DNA of 64,000 nt from Pedobacter psychrotolerans (lineage in GTDB: Bacteria > Bacteroidota > Bacteroidia > Sphingobacteriales > Sphingobacteriaceae), in assembly GCF_004340665.1 (NCBI RefSeq), contig NZ_SLWO01000001.1, positions 808,450-872,449 of the forward strand, in the 5' to 3' direction. The notes below the pieces were generated by a model. That model did not search any database, had not been told where the DNA came from, and was given only the letters and a program-made list of their open reading frames with translations. Shown piece after piece: positions 8,831 through 16,768 of this stretch. A program made the translations under genes and the position numbers. The number at the start of each line of letters is the position of its first letter. The stretch's first letter is position 1.

Positions 8831-8920
8831 ATACCCCGTTTTATGGGGGATATAGCTGAAAGACGGACCATAGAACCCGATCAGCACAATTGCTTTCTAA
8901 ATCATTAAAGCAAGCGCTTT
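8831..8920 (+). ncRNA. Structured leader RNA upstream of the helicase
   Basis: Three hairpins follow one another: ATACCCC with GGGGGAT (8831-8852); GCTGA with TCAGC (8855-8859 / 8881-8885) enclosing a 21-nt loop; and TTGCTTT with AAAGCAA (8890-8896 / 8907-8913). The last is in conflict with AAAGC:GCTTT (8907-8911 / 8916-8920), so two mutually exclusive folds are possible just before the gene. The layout resembles a cis-regulatory leader. Some phrases recall the TPP riboswitch (GCTGA, GAACCCGATCAG), but the rest of that consensus is missing. A class cannot be assigned. Confidence 0.35.
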
Positions 8921-8955
8921 TCAAAACAATTTACCAATAAAACGATTCAACAATA

Positions 8956-10389
8956 ATGTACCTAGATAAAAGTCAACTCATTGCACAAGCTTATGAACAC
9001 GTACCCACTAAAGAGCAATTGCTTTTTTGCGAACGGATGTCGAAGTTTCTGCAGGAAGAAGATGAATATCGTTGCTTCGTTTTAAAAGGCTATGCCGGTA
9101 CCGGTAAAACCACATCGGTTGCGGCTTTGGTAAAGGTGCTGGCTAAATTTAATTTAAAAAGTGAATTGCTGGCACCAACAGGTCGTGCGGCAAAGGTAAT
9201 GAGCCAGTATTCTTCACGAAAGGCTTTAACCATTCATAAACGAATTTATCGGAAACGCTCGGCGGCATCGCCGGAAATGCAGTTTCAGATTGCTCCAAAC
9301 CTTTCCGAAAATACCCTCTTTATTATTGATGAGGCATCCATGATTGCCGATGAATTTAATGAAACAGGTTCTTCTATTTTGAGGGATTTGTTAGAATTTG
9401 TCTATAACACTAAAAATTGTTTATTGCTTTTTGTTGGTGACACAGCACAATTGCCACCGGTGGGAAGTTTAGACAGCCCAGCCTTAAATGAACAGTATTT
9501 AAAGGATAAATTTGCATTAACCATCACTGGAGTAGAATTAAAAGAAGTTGTAAGACAGGGAAAGAAATCGGGTATTTTGGCCAATGCGACCATGCTGCGG
9601 AACCAAATTTCAAAAAATCCCAAAAATCCCCTTCCAAAATTTCTTACTAAAAATTACACGGATATTTACAATATGGCGGGTGCCAGGCTGGTAGAGGGAT
9701 TGGAATATGCCTACCGCAAGTTTGGAATGGAGAATACGCTGGTGGTTTGCCGATCTAACAAATCTGCAAATATTTACAACCAGCAAATCCGGGCGAGGTT
9801 GTTATACCGAGAAGAGGAGTTAACAGGTGGCGATCAGATTATGGTGGTTCGCAATAACTATTTTTGGCTCCCGGAAAACGAGGAAACGGCTTTTATCGCC
9901 AATGGAGATATGGCTAAAGTGATCCGGGTGAGGGGAGAGGAAGAACGCTATGGTTTCCGATTTGCCGATGCCACCTTAGAATTTATGGATTTTCAGGCAG
10001 CAGGACAAATTAGCTGTAAAGTGATGCTGGATACCTTAAATATCGAATCAGCAAACTTGCCTTACGAGCAAAATAAAAAGCTTTTTGATGGTTTAAATGA
10101 AGATTATGGGCACATTGCAAATAAGCGGCAGCGCATGCTAGCGATTAAAGCTGATCCTTTTTACAATGCCCTGCAAATTAAATTTGCTTATGCGGTAACT
10201 TGTCATAAAGCACAAGGTGGTCAATGGGATGCGATTTTTGCCGACCAAGGCTACCTGACTGAAGATATGATTGATCTTGATTTTCTACGCTGGTTGTATA
10301 CGGCTGTAACGCGGGCTAAGAAGGAGTTATATCTTGTTAATTTTGCGCCTCAACTTTTCGCAAAAACCGCGCAGGAGGATTATTTTTAA
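8956..10389 (+). CDS. ATP-dependent DNA helicase, RecD2/Dda-like superfamily 1B
   Basis: A 477-residue helicase. Walker A GYAGTGKT is at 45-52, motif Ia APTGRAAKVM at 73-82, Walker B DEAS at 125-128, motif III GDTAQLPPVG near 165-175. The C-terminal UvrD_C_2 segment has AYAVTCHKAQGGQWD (about 413-427), then YTAVTRAKKELYLV. It lacks the long N-terminal region of RecD2 and any nuclease domain, so it is closest in size to phage Dda-type helicases that are common single genes in Bacteroidota. Likely role: 5'-3' unwinding in replication or repair. It stands alone, behind the structured leader at 8831-8920. Confidence 0.9.
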   Translation: MYLDKSQLIAQAYEHVPTKEQLLFCERMSKFLQEEDEYRCFVLKGYAGTGKTTSVAALVKVLAKFNLKSELLAPTGRAAKVMSQYSSRKALTIHKRIYRKRSAASPEMQFQIAPNLSENTLFIIDEASMIADEFNETGSSILRDLLEFVYNTKNCLLLFVGDTAQLPPVGSLDSPALNEQYLKDKFALTITGVELKEVVRQGKKSGILANATMLRNQISKNPKNPLPKFLTKNYTDIYNMAGARLVEGLEYAYRKFGMENTLVVCRSNKSANIYNQQIRARLLYREEELTGGDQIMVVRNNYFWLPENEETAFIANGDMAKVIRVRGEEERYGFRFADATLEFMDFQAAGQISCKVMLDTLNIESANLPYEQNKKLFDGLNEDYGHIANKRQRMLAIKADPFYNALQIKFAYAVTCHKAQGGQWDAIFADQGYLTEDMIDLDFLRWLYTAVTRAKKELYLVNFAPQLFAKTAQEDYF

Positions 10390-10605
10390 AAAGATAAACT
10401 TTCTCACGGAAACATGGAATTTATTTAGTGACAAAGCCTAAAGTAATTTTAGCCTCAGATTAGCAGATTAAAATTTACCAGATAAGAAATGTAAGAGATA
10501 AAGGCTAAAATATTATGATATGTTTTAGGTAGTTTAAATATTACCGCAATATCTGTGGCCAAACCATCCTAAATCCTTAACTTGAATAGTTAATCAAAAT
10601 ACACT

Positions 10606-11271
10606 ATGAAATTCGCTTTTAGCCTCAAAAATAAGTTGAAGATTGCTTTTTTGCTCTTTTGCATCATGTGCTGCACGCTGTTAATCCGGTTTTTAGAAGA
10701 TAAAAGTGTAGCAAAGATTAATGAATCATTTATCTCTATGTACAATGATCGGTTGGTTCCGGCGACTGATTTGTATTTCATTGCGGAAAATCTATATCAA
10801 AAAAATATGATTTTTAACGATGCGTTGATCAACAATTCTTTGCCATTAGCTGGTAAGGCAGAAATTGATCAGTATAACTTCAAAATTGATTCTGTTATCA
10901 AAAAATACGAACTAACCTTATTGGTTAAGCAGGAAGAGGTATTTCTGAACGATCTAAAAAAGGCTTTAAGTAAGCAACAGCAACTGGAATTAAAAGTATT
11001 AAAAATGACTGAAGAAGATGGACTCAGAATTTATCAGTCTGTAGGAAAAAATGTATCCAACCAAACACTCGTAAAACTTTCTGCGCTGATTAAAATTCAA
11101 TCAAATGTTGGCAATGACTTAATTAAGGATTCAAAAATCTTCGTCTCCGGAACTAAAATATATTCTACTTTGCAAGGAATATTGGCTGTTCTTATCGGAG
11201 TGATGATTGTTTCGATTATTTCTGCTTCCAATATGGTTAAAATTCAAAACGAGAAGTTCAATTTGAATTAA
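10606..11271 (+). CDS. Four-helix-bundle (MCP sensor-like) membrane protein
   Basis: A 221-residue protein with an N-terminal membrane helix (about 11-29, IAFLLFCIMCCTLL), a periplasmic all-helical region of about 155 residues with the NDRLVPATDLYFIAENLYQK signature of chemoreceptor four-helix-bundle sensors, and a second membrane helix (about 188-208). Only about a dozen residues follow in the cytosol. It has the sensor half of a chemoreceptor but no HAMP or signalling domain, a form repeatedly seen in Bacteroidota. No ligand or partner can be inferred; no neighbouring kinase is present. Confidence 0.75.
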   Translation: MKFAFSLKNKLKIAFLLFCIMCCTLLIRFLEDKSVAKINESFISMYNDRLVPATDLYFIAENLYQKNMIFNDALINNSLPLAGKAEIDQYNFKIDSVIKKYELTLLVKQEEVFLNDLKKALSKQQQLELKVLKMTEEDGLRIYQSVGKNVSNQTLVKLSALIKIQSNVGNDLIKDSKIFVSGTKIYSTLQGILAVLIGVMIVSIISASNMVKIQNEKFNLN

Positions 11272-11289
11272 GGTTAGCCACAGATTATT

Positions 11290-11335
11290 ATCTCAATTCG
11301 TCATGCTGAATTTGAATTCATTTCAGCATCTATCT
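11290..11335 (+). repeat. Short fragment of the interspersed repeat family
   Basis: TTCGTCATGCTGAATTTG followed by TTTCAGCATCT repeats the core palindrome of the 5.1-5.3 kb and 63.9 kb copies. It sits in the gap between two convergent genes and may act as a terminator there. Confidence 0.6.
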
Positions 11336-11366
11336 AATATTCATAATCTGCGGCAAAATCTGCTTA

Positions 11367-12212
11367 TTATTCTGCCTCTTCATCAGTTAATAACCGAATC
11401 GAATCATCAGAAAGTACGATTAAACGTTCTTTATAAAGGGAACCAATAGTCTTTTTAAAGGCACTTTTGCTGATTTGGAACTGATGGTAAATTTCTTCCG
11501 GGGAGCTTTTATCACCAAGTTCAATTACGCCACCATTCTTTTTCAACGCATTTAATATGACGTCTTTTGAATCTAAAATATGGCCATAACCACTGGGTTG
11601 TAAAGTCAAATCTATTTTACCTTCTACACGAATTTTTTTGATCCAGCCTTTACGATGATCTCCAATTTGAATGTTATCAAAAACTTCGTTATGATAAAGT
11701 AAACCAATATAAGTATTATTGATGATGGCGTTAAAGCCTAAATCTGTTTCTTCTGTAATTAATAAACTCACTTCGTCACCTTCTTCGAAATCGAAGTTTT
11801 CATCTTCAACAAAATCATAAAGTTTAGATGAAGCCAGTAAGCGATCGCTATTTTCATCCAGATAAACATACACTACATATTTATAGCCTTTTTGCATTGG
11901 CCTTTTCTGTTCTTTTGTAGGTACGTAAACATCTTTATCAATGCCCAAATCCATAAAAATACCATCGTCACCATCAGAAACAACTTTTAAGAAAGCAAAA
12001 TCACCCACTTCAGCATAAGCTTTTTGAGTAGTTCCGGTTAAGCGACCGTCTTTTTGGATGTAAACAAAAACGTTGGCATTATCACCAATTTCCAGTCCTT
12101 TGGTAACATATTGGTAGGGTAAAAGAACCAGCTTATCACCATCAGTTAAGTTTAAACCAGCTTCAGTTTTGCTTAATACTCTTAATTCGTTATATTTTCC
12201 TATTTCAATCAT
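11367..12212 (-). CDS. CvfB/YitL-family S1-like RNA-binding protein
   Basis: A 281-residue protein made of consecutive beta-barrel domains. Residues 1-65 form an S1-like barrel (NELRVLSKTEAGLNLTDG). Residues about 66-135 form a second (VGDFAFLKVVSDGDDGIFMDLGIDKDVYVP). Residues about 145-210 form a third, and the last 60 residues form a winged helix (SPEEIYHQFQISKSAFKKTIGSLYKE). This is the CvfB plan; CvfB in Staphylococcus binds RNA and affects virulence gene expression. Here it is probably an RNA-binding housekeeping factor. It starts 28 nt below a perfect -7 box, and its leader begins with a small hairpin. Confidence 0.88.
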   Translation of the reverse strand: MIEIGKYNELRVLSKTEAGLNLTDGDKLVLLPYQYVTKGLEIGDNANVFVYIQKDGRLTGTTQKAYAEVGDFAFLKVVSDGDDGIFMDLGIDKDVYVPTKEQKRPMQKGYKYVVYVYLDENSDRLLASSKLYDFVEDENFDFEEGDEVSLLITEETDLGFNAIINNTYIGLLYHNEVFDNIQIGDHRKGWIKKIRVEGKIDLTLQPSGYGHILDSKDVILNALKKNGGVIELGDKSSPEEIYHQFQISKSAFKKTIGSLYKERLIVLSDDSIRLLTDEEAE

Positions 12213-12244
12213 AATGGGTTAACCATTTTCTTCAATGGTTTGCG

Positions 12245-12252
12245 CAAAGATA
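12245..12252 (-). promoter_or_regulatory. -7 box of the CvfB-like gene
   Basis: CAAAGATA on plus is TATCTTTG on minus, a perfect TAnnTTTG. Predicted start of transcription is near 12240, where a hairpin AACCATT/AATGGTT (12240-12234 with 12227-12221 in minus orientation) would form at the very 5' end of the mRNA. Confidence 0.55.
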
Positions 12253-12325
12253 GTAATCTTTAAAAGCAACAGCCGATTTTAATTTTTTTATATAATTTAG
12301 CCGATTATCTAAAAATAGCTACCAT

Positions 12326-12925
12326 ATGAATAAGCAGATTCCTACATTTTTTTTAAGCGACGTATATTTTATTGATGAAAAAGTGAACTTCCTAAAGTTT
12401 GCGAATGAGTATAAAGTTTATAATGATCAGGGTAACCAGATCGGTATCATCAAACAACGTATCAGCGGTTGGCAAAAGGCACTAAGTTTGTTGGTTGATA
12501 AAAGAATGATGCCTTTTAAATTAGAGATTACTGATGTGAACGACCAGTTACAGGCAACTATTACCAGGGGATGGACATTTTGGATGTCGAAAATTATCGT
12601 AACTGATCCAATGGGTGTTGAAGTGGGCATTATCAAGCAAAAGTTCAAACTATTTAAACCAACATTTACGATATCAAATCCTGTTTCAGGAGAAGAGATT
12701 GCTAAAATAACCGGCGATTGGAAAGCATGGAATTTCAATATTACCAATAAAGCAGGTGCGGAAGTAGGTAAAATCAGTAAGAAATGGGCAGGCGCATTAA
12801 AAGAGGTTTTTACCACAGCCGATAAATACAATGTTTCAATAGATCCAAGCTATGCAGAAAGCGATCAGAAAGTAGCCATAGTAGCTACAGCGATTACCAT
12901 TGATATGGTTCTAAAAGAAAGCTAA
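12326..12925 (+). CDS. Scramblase/LURP-one-related protein
   Basis: A 199-residue protein with the tubby-like beta-barrel pattern of the LURP-one/phospholipid scramblase superfamily. Repeating strands end in short polar turns (VYNDQGNQIGIIKQ, VTDPMGVEVGIIKQ, ITNKAGAEVGKISKKW), followed by a hydrophobic C-terminal helix (VAIVATAITIDMVL) that is characteristic of the family. Function in bacteria is unknown. It is a single gene with a TAATTTAG -7-like box at 12293-12300. Confidence 0.75.
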   Translation: MNKQIPTFFLSDVYFIDEKVNFLKFANEYKVYNDQGNQIGIIKQRISGWQKALSLLVDKRMMPFKLEITDVNDQLQATITRGWTFWMSKIIVTDPMGVEVGIIKQKFKLFKPTFTISNPVSGEEIAKITGDWKAWNFNITNKAGAEVGKISKKWAGALKEVFTTADKYNVSIDPSYAESDQKVAIVATAITIDMVLKES

Positions 12926-13042
12926 CAAATTTTGAGAAGTGAATGATTAATGGTGGAATTAAGATTTTCTTAAGCATGTCATTAATCATTCGCTTATCTT
13001 TATTTTAATATTTTTATTGCCAGCACTATCAAATAAATGGGT

Positions 13043-13050
13043 TAAATTTG
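13043..13050 (+). promoter_or_regulatory. -7 box of the ABC exporter operon
   Basis: TAAATTTG, a perfect TAnnTTTG, lies 26 nt before the ATG at 13077. It excludes a start further upstream (TTG at 13017), which would lie ahead of the promoter. Confidence 0.55.
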
Positions 13051-13076
13051 ATCTATCCACAATTTTAATTTACCAC

Positions 13077-14813
13077 ATGGCAAAACCCAAAGAGGCTAAA
13101 AAACCAAGCGTTTTTAGTTTACTGGCATCATATAAAGGCTTAATTTTTCTGCTTATCCTATTTGCCTTGCTCAGTAATGGCATTAACTTATTGCTGCCAA
13201 AAATTATTGCCCATGGTATCGATTCATATACCAACAAAACGTTTAATCTTGATTCGGTTTTGTTTCAGTTTGCCATTGCCATCGTATTGGTTTTTATTTT
13301 CACGTATTTGCAGAGTATTGTTCAAACTTATGCTTCAGAACGGGTAGCCAGAGATTTGAGATCAAAACTTTCTAGTCAGATATCTCGTCAGAGTCATGCT
13401 TATATCATTGATGCCAATCCGTCTAAATTACTCACCAACTTAACTTCTGATGCCGATTCCATAAAAATGTTTGTGTCTCAGGCTATCGTTTCACTTGCAT
13501 CATCCATCTTTTTAATTGTAGGGGCAAGCATTTTGCTCCTCATGATCAATTGGAAACTTGCGCTTTGCGTAATTGCCATTGTGCCTATCATAGGCATTGC
13601 CTTTTTCCTGGTGTTGAAAAAAGTAAGGGTGCTCTTTATTAAAAGCCGCGAAGTAATTGATTGGTTAAATAAAGTGATTAGCGAAAGTATTTTAGGTTCA
13701 GCCTTGATTAGGGTAATCAATTCTCAACAACTCGAATACCAGAAATTTCTGGATGCTAATTCCAAGGCCCGAGATCTTGGTCTATCTATTCTCCGGTTAT
13801 TTGCGGGCCTAATTCCCATCATTGTTTTTGTTTCGAATCTTTCCGGCCTTACCATTTTGGTGCTGGGAGGTCATTTTGTGATCACAGATACGATGACGCT
13901 GGGTGAGTTTGCCGCATTTAACAGTTATCTGGCGCTCATTATATTTCCAATTCTGGTAATCGGATTTATGAGTAATGTCATTGCTCAGGCTACTGCATCT
14001 TACCAAAGAATTGAAAGTGTATTAAATGCACCTGAAGTTAAGCACCCGGGCACCTTGACCGATGCACTAACTGGTGATGTTGAAGCCAGAAATATTGAAC
14101 TAAATTTCGGGCAGAAACCCATTTTAAAGAAAGTTTCTTTTACTGCAAAGGCAGGATCAAGAACAGCAATTATTGGTCCGACAGCAGCAGGAAAAACACA
14201 ATTGCTATATATTCTGACCGGATTGATCGAGCCCCGGGAAGGTGAAATTCTTTTCGATCACCAGGAAATTAAAAGCTATAAACAGGAGAATTTTCACCAG
14301 CAAGTGGGCTTTGTTTTTCAGGATAGTATTATTTTTAACATGAGCATCCGGGAAAATATCGCTTTCAGCAATACGGTAACTGATGAATCTTTAGCGAAAG
14401 CCATTCAAACAGCAGAATTGAAAGATTTTATTGAGGCATTACCTGAAAAACTAGATACGATTGTTTCGGAAAGAGGAAACAGCCTTTCGGGTGGGCAGAA
14501 ACAACGCATTATGCTGGCCAGGGCATTGGCCATAAATCCTAAAATTTTATTGCTGGATGATTTTACTGCACGGGTAGATTCCAACACGGAAAAGCGGATT
14601 CTTGAAAATATTCAACAGCATTATCCTGGTATAACCTTAATCTCCGTAACGCAAAAAATTGCTGCCGTTGAAAATTATGATCAGGTCATTCTGCTGATGC
14701 AGGGTGAGGTGATTGCTACGGGAACACACCAGGAATTGATTCAGCATAGCCCTGAATATGTTCAAATTTACAATTCACAACAGAGCACAAGCAATTATGA
14801 ATTACAATCTTAA
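13077..14813 (+). CDS. ABC exporter half-transporter, degenerate ATPase site
   Basis: A 578-residue type IV ABC exporter subunit with six membrane helices (about 15-310) and a nucleotide-binding domain. Walker A GPTAAGKT is at 367-374 and a canonical signature LSGGQKQ at 470-476. Walker B is LLLDD: the catalytic Glu after Asp494 is replaced by Asp495, and the switch His is Gln526 (SVTQKI). These losses are typical of the non-hydrolysing site in heterodimeric exporters. It overlaps the next exporter gene by 17 bases, so the two are coupled and almost certainly form the dimer. Substrate unknown; drug or lipid export is the usual role. Confidence 0.92.
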   Translation: MAKPKEAKKPSVFSLLASYKGLIFLLILFALLSNGINLLLPKIIAHGIDSYTNKTFNLDSVLFQFAIAIVLVFIFTYLQSIVQTYASERVARDLRSKLSSQISRQSHAYIIDANPSKLLTNLTSDADSIKMFVSQAIVSLASSIFLIVGASILLLMINWKLALCVIAIVPIIGIAFFLVLKKVRVLFIKSREVIDWLNKVISESILGSALIRVINSQQLEYQKFLDANSKARDLGLSILRLFAGLIPIIVFVSNLSGLTILVLGGHFVITDTMTLGEFAAFNSYLALIIFPILVIGFMSNVIAQATASYQRIESVLNAPEVKHPGTLTDALTGDVEARNIELNFGQKPILKKVSFTAKAGSRTAIIGPTAAGKTQLLYILTGLIEPREGEILFDHQEIKSYKQENFHQQVGFVFQDSIIFNMSIRENIAFSNTVTDESLAKAIQTAELKDFIEALPEKLDTIVSERGNSLSGGQKQRIMLARALAINPKILLLDDFTARVDSNTEKRILENIQQHYPGITLISVTQKIAAVENYDQVILLMQGEVIATGTHQELIQHSPEYVQIYNSQQSTSNYELQS

Positions 14814-16557
14814 CCAGCTCAATGAAGAGCAGGAAAAGCAATCTACCTACCAGGCGCTTAAAAGATTGCTGAAATTCATTTCTGCCGAGCGAAAGAATCT
14901 TATACTGGCGTTAATCGCTATTCTTGTTAACTCGGGCTTACTTTTATTAGGGCCACTTTTGGTTGGACATACTATTGATACTTATATCAGAACCAAGCAG
15001 TTTCATGGTGTGTTGGTTTTTGGTGGAATTCTTTTAGTAATGTACCTGATCGCGATGGTTACGGGATATATCCAAACCAAACTGATGGGAGGTGTGGGCC
15101 AGAGAATGTTATACACCCTTAGAAATGCCATTTTTAATAAGCTGCAGGAATTACCGGTTTCCTTTTTCAATCAGAATAAAGCAGGTGATTTAATTTCAAG
15201 GGTAAACAGTGATACGGACAAGCTAAATCAGTTTTTCTCTCAATCGCTGATGCAATTTATCGGAAGTATCGTAACGATGATAGGTGCCGGTATATTCTTG
15301 TTATCGATTAATATAGAACTTGGTGCTGCTGCCCTTTCACCGGCAATTGCCATTGTAATTTTTACCATTGCCTTATCGCCCTGGATAAAAAGAAAAAATG
15401 CTAAAAACCTGAAAAGTGTGGGTGGCTTAAGTGCTGAAGTGCAGGAAAGCCTGAATAATTTTAAGGTGATTATTGCTTTTAACCGTCGGGATTATTTCCG
15501 AAAACGTTTTGATGAGGCAAATCAAGAAAACTATAGAACGGCAATTGGTGCAGGCTTAGCCAATAATATTTTTGTTCCGGTTTATGGTTTGCTTTCCAGT
15601 ATTGCGCAATTAATCGTTTTGCTTTTTGGTATACACCTCATTTCTATAGGTCAATTTTCTTTAGGTTTTCTTGTAAGTTATCTATCCTATTGCACCAATT
15701 TTTATAATCCATTGAGGCAATTGGCTGCATTATGGACCAGTTTTCAGGTGGCAATGGCCAGCTGGGATCGTATTTCTAAAATTTTATTACTGGAGACCAA
15801 TCTTCAGGTGATCAAAAATGATGAAACCATTACTTCTGATGCACTGATTGAATTTAAAGACGTTCACTTTTCTTATGATGATTCAAAAGAAATTCTGCAT
15901 CACATTAACCTGAAGTTCGAAAAGGGAAAAACCTATGCACTCATCGGGCCTACTGGTGGGGGAAAAACGACTACAGCATCATTAATTTCCCGTTTATATG
16001 ACGCTACAAAAGGCACTGTTTTATTAAATGGGAAAGATATCCGGTCTTTCAGTGCGGAAGAGCGTACGCAGAAAATTGGCTTCATTTTACAGGAACCATT
16101 TTTGTTTACCGGGACGGTTAAAGATAATATCCTTTATGGAAACAGCCAGTATAAAGATGTAAGTGACGATGAATTAACAAAGATTATCGAACAAGCGAAT
16201 TTGAACGCATTGCTGGCAATTTTTGATGAAGGCATCAGCACTAAAATTACTTCAGGGTCAGACAGCATTAGTTTAGGTCAGAAGCAGTTGATTGCATTTA
16301 TGCGGGCAGTATTGCGAAATCCGGAATTACTGATTTTAGACGAGGCAACTGCAAATATTGATACCATTACTGAACAGTTATTAAGCAGCATTTTAAATAA
16401 ATTATCAAAAGAAACGACTTTAGTCATTATTGCCCACCGATTGAATACCATTGAAAATGCAGATGAAATTTACTTTGTAAATGAAGGGGAAGTACAGCAA
16501 GCTGGAACATTGAAAGATGCATTAAACATGCTGTCTAAAGGGAAGAGGGTAAGCTAA
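14797..16557 (+). CDS. ABC exporter half-transporter, catalytic partner
   Basis: A 586-residue ABC exporter subunit, with membrane domain about 35-325. The nucleotide-binding domain has Walker A GPTGGGKT at 384-391, a weakened signature ISLGQ at 491-495 (for LSGGQ), a full Walker B LLILDEA with Glu516, and switch His547 (IAHR). Together with the upstream subunit it would give one consensus and one degenerate ATP site. The start at 14797 (MNYNLNQLNEEQEK) is preferred over in-frame codons inside the preceding gene; the overlap is 17 bases. Confidence 0.92.
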   Translation: MNYNLNQLNEEQEKQSTYQALKRLLKFISAERKNLILALIAILVNSGLLLLGPLLVGHTIDTYIRTKQFHGVLVFGGILLVMYLIAMVTGYIQTKLMGGVGQRMLYTLRNAIFNKLQELPVSFFNQNKAGDLISRVNSDTDKLNQFFSQSLMQFIGSIVTMIGAGIFLLSINIELGAAALSPAIAIVIFTIALSPWIKRKNAKNLKSVGGLSAEVQESLNNFKVIIAFNRRDYFRKRFDEANQENYRTAIGAGLANNIFVPVYGLLSSIAQLIVLLFGIHLISIGQFSLGFLVSYLSYCTNFYNPLRQLAALWTSFQVAMASWDRISKILLLETNLQVIKNDETITSDALIEFKDVHFSYDDSKEILHHINLKFEKGKTYALIGPTGGGKTTTASLISRLYDATKGTVLLNGKDIRSFSAEERTQKIGFILQEPFLFTGTVKDNILYGNSQYKDVSDDELTKIIEQANLNALLAIFDEGISTKITSGSDSISLGQKQLIAFMRAVLRNPELLILDEATANIDTITEQLLSSILNKLSKETTLVIIAHRLNTIENADEIYFVNEGEVQQAGTLKDALNMLSKGKRVS

Positions 16558-16590
16558 CTAATTAAATTTTGCTTCACTTCGTTAGCTTGG

Positions 16591-16762
16591 AATACATCAT
16601 ACTGATTGTATCATTCAACTTTTGTTCGGAATATTAATTAGTAATGTACATTATACCGCCGTGAGGAGAACTCCCCTCCTAATTTAGGAGGGGGAGGTTA
16701 GTCATTTAGTTAATAAATCATGATCTTCCGAACAAATAAGAAGACTCAACAATCAGTGTATT
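16591..16762. repeat. MITE-like inverted-repeat element, copy 1
   Basis: A 172-bp non-coding element with long imperfect terminal inverted repeats of about 40 bp. The outer ends AATACATCATACTGATTGT and ACAATCAGTGTATT are complementary apart from a small gap, and the inner arms TTTGTTCGGAA (16621-16631) and TTCCGAACAAA (16726-16736) are perfect. The centre holds a CCCTCCTAA/TTAGGAGGG palindrome. A diverged relative lies at 27425-27552. It sits between convergent genes. Confidence 0.65.
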
Positions 16763-16768
16763 AAAAAA

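Noticed and set aside
8815-8900. TPP (thiamine) riboswitch
   Set aside because: Phrases GCTGA and GAACCCGATCAG resemble the conserved core, but the downstream pairing region (GG..UAAU..CC, AGGGA) is absent and the gene is a helicase, not thiamine-related.
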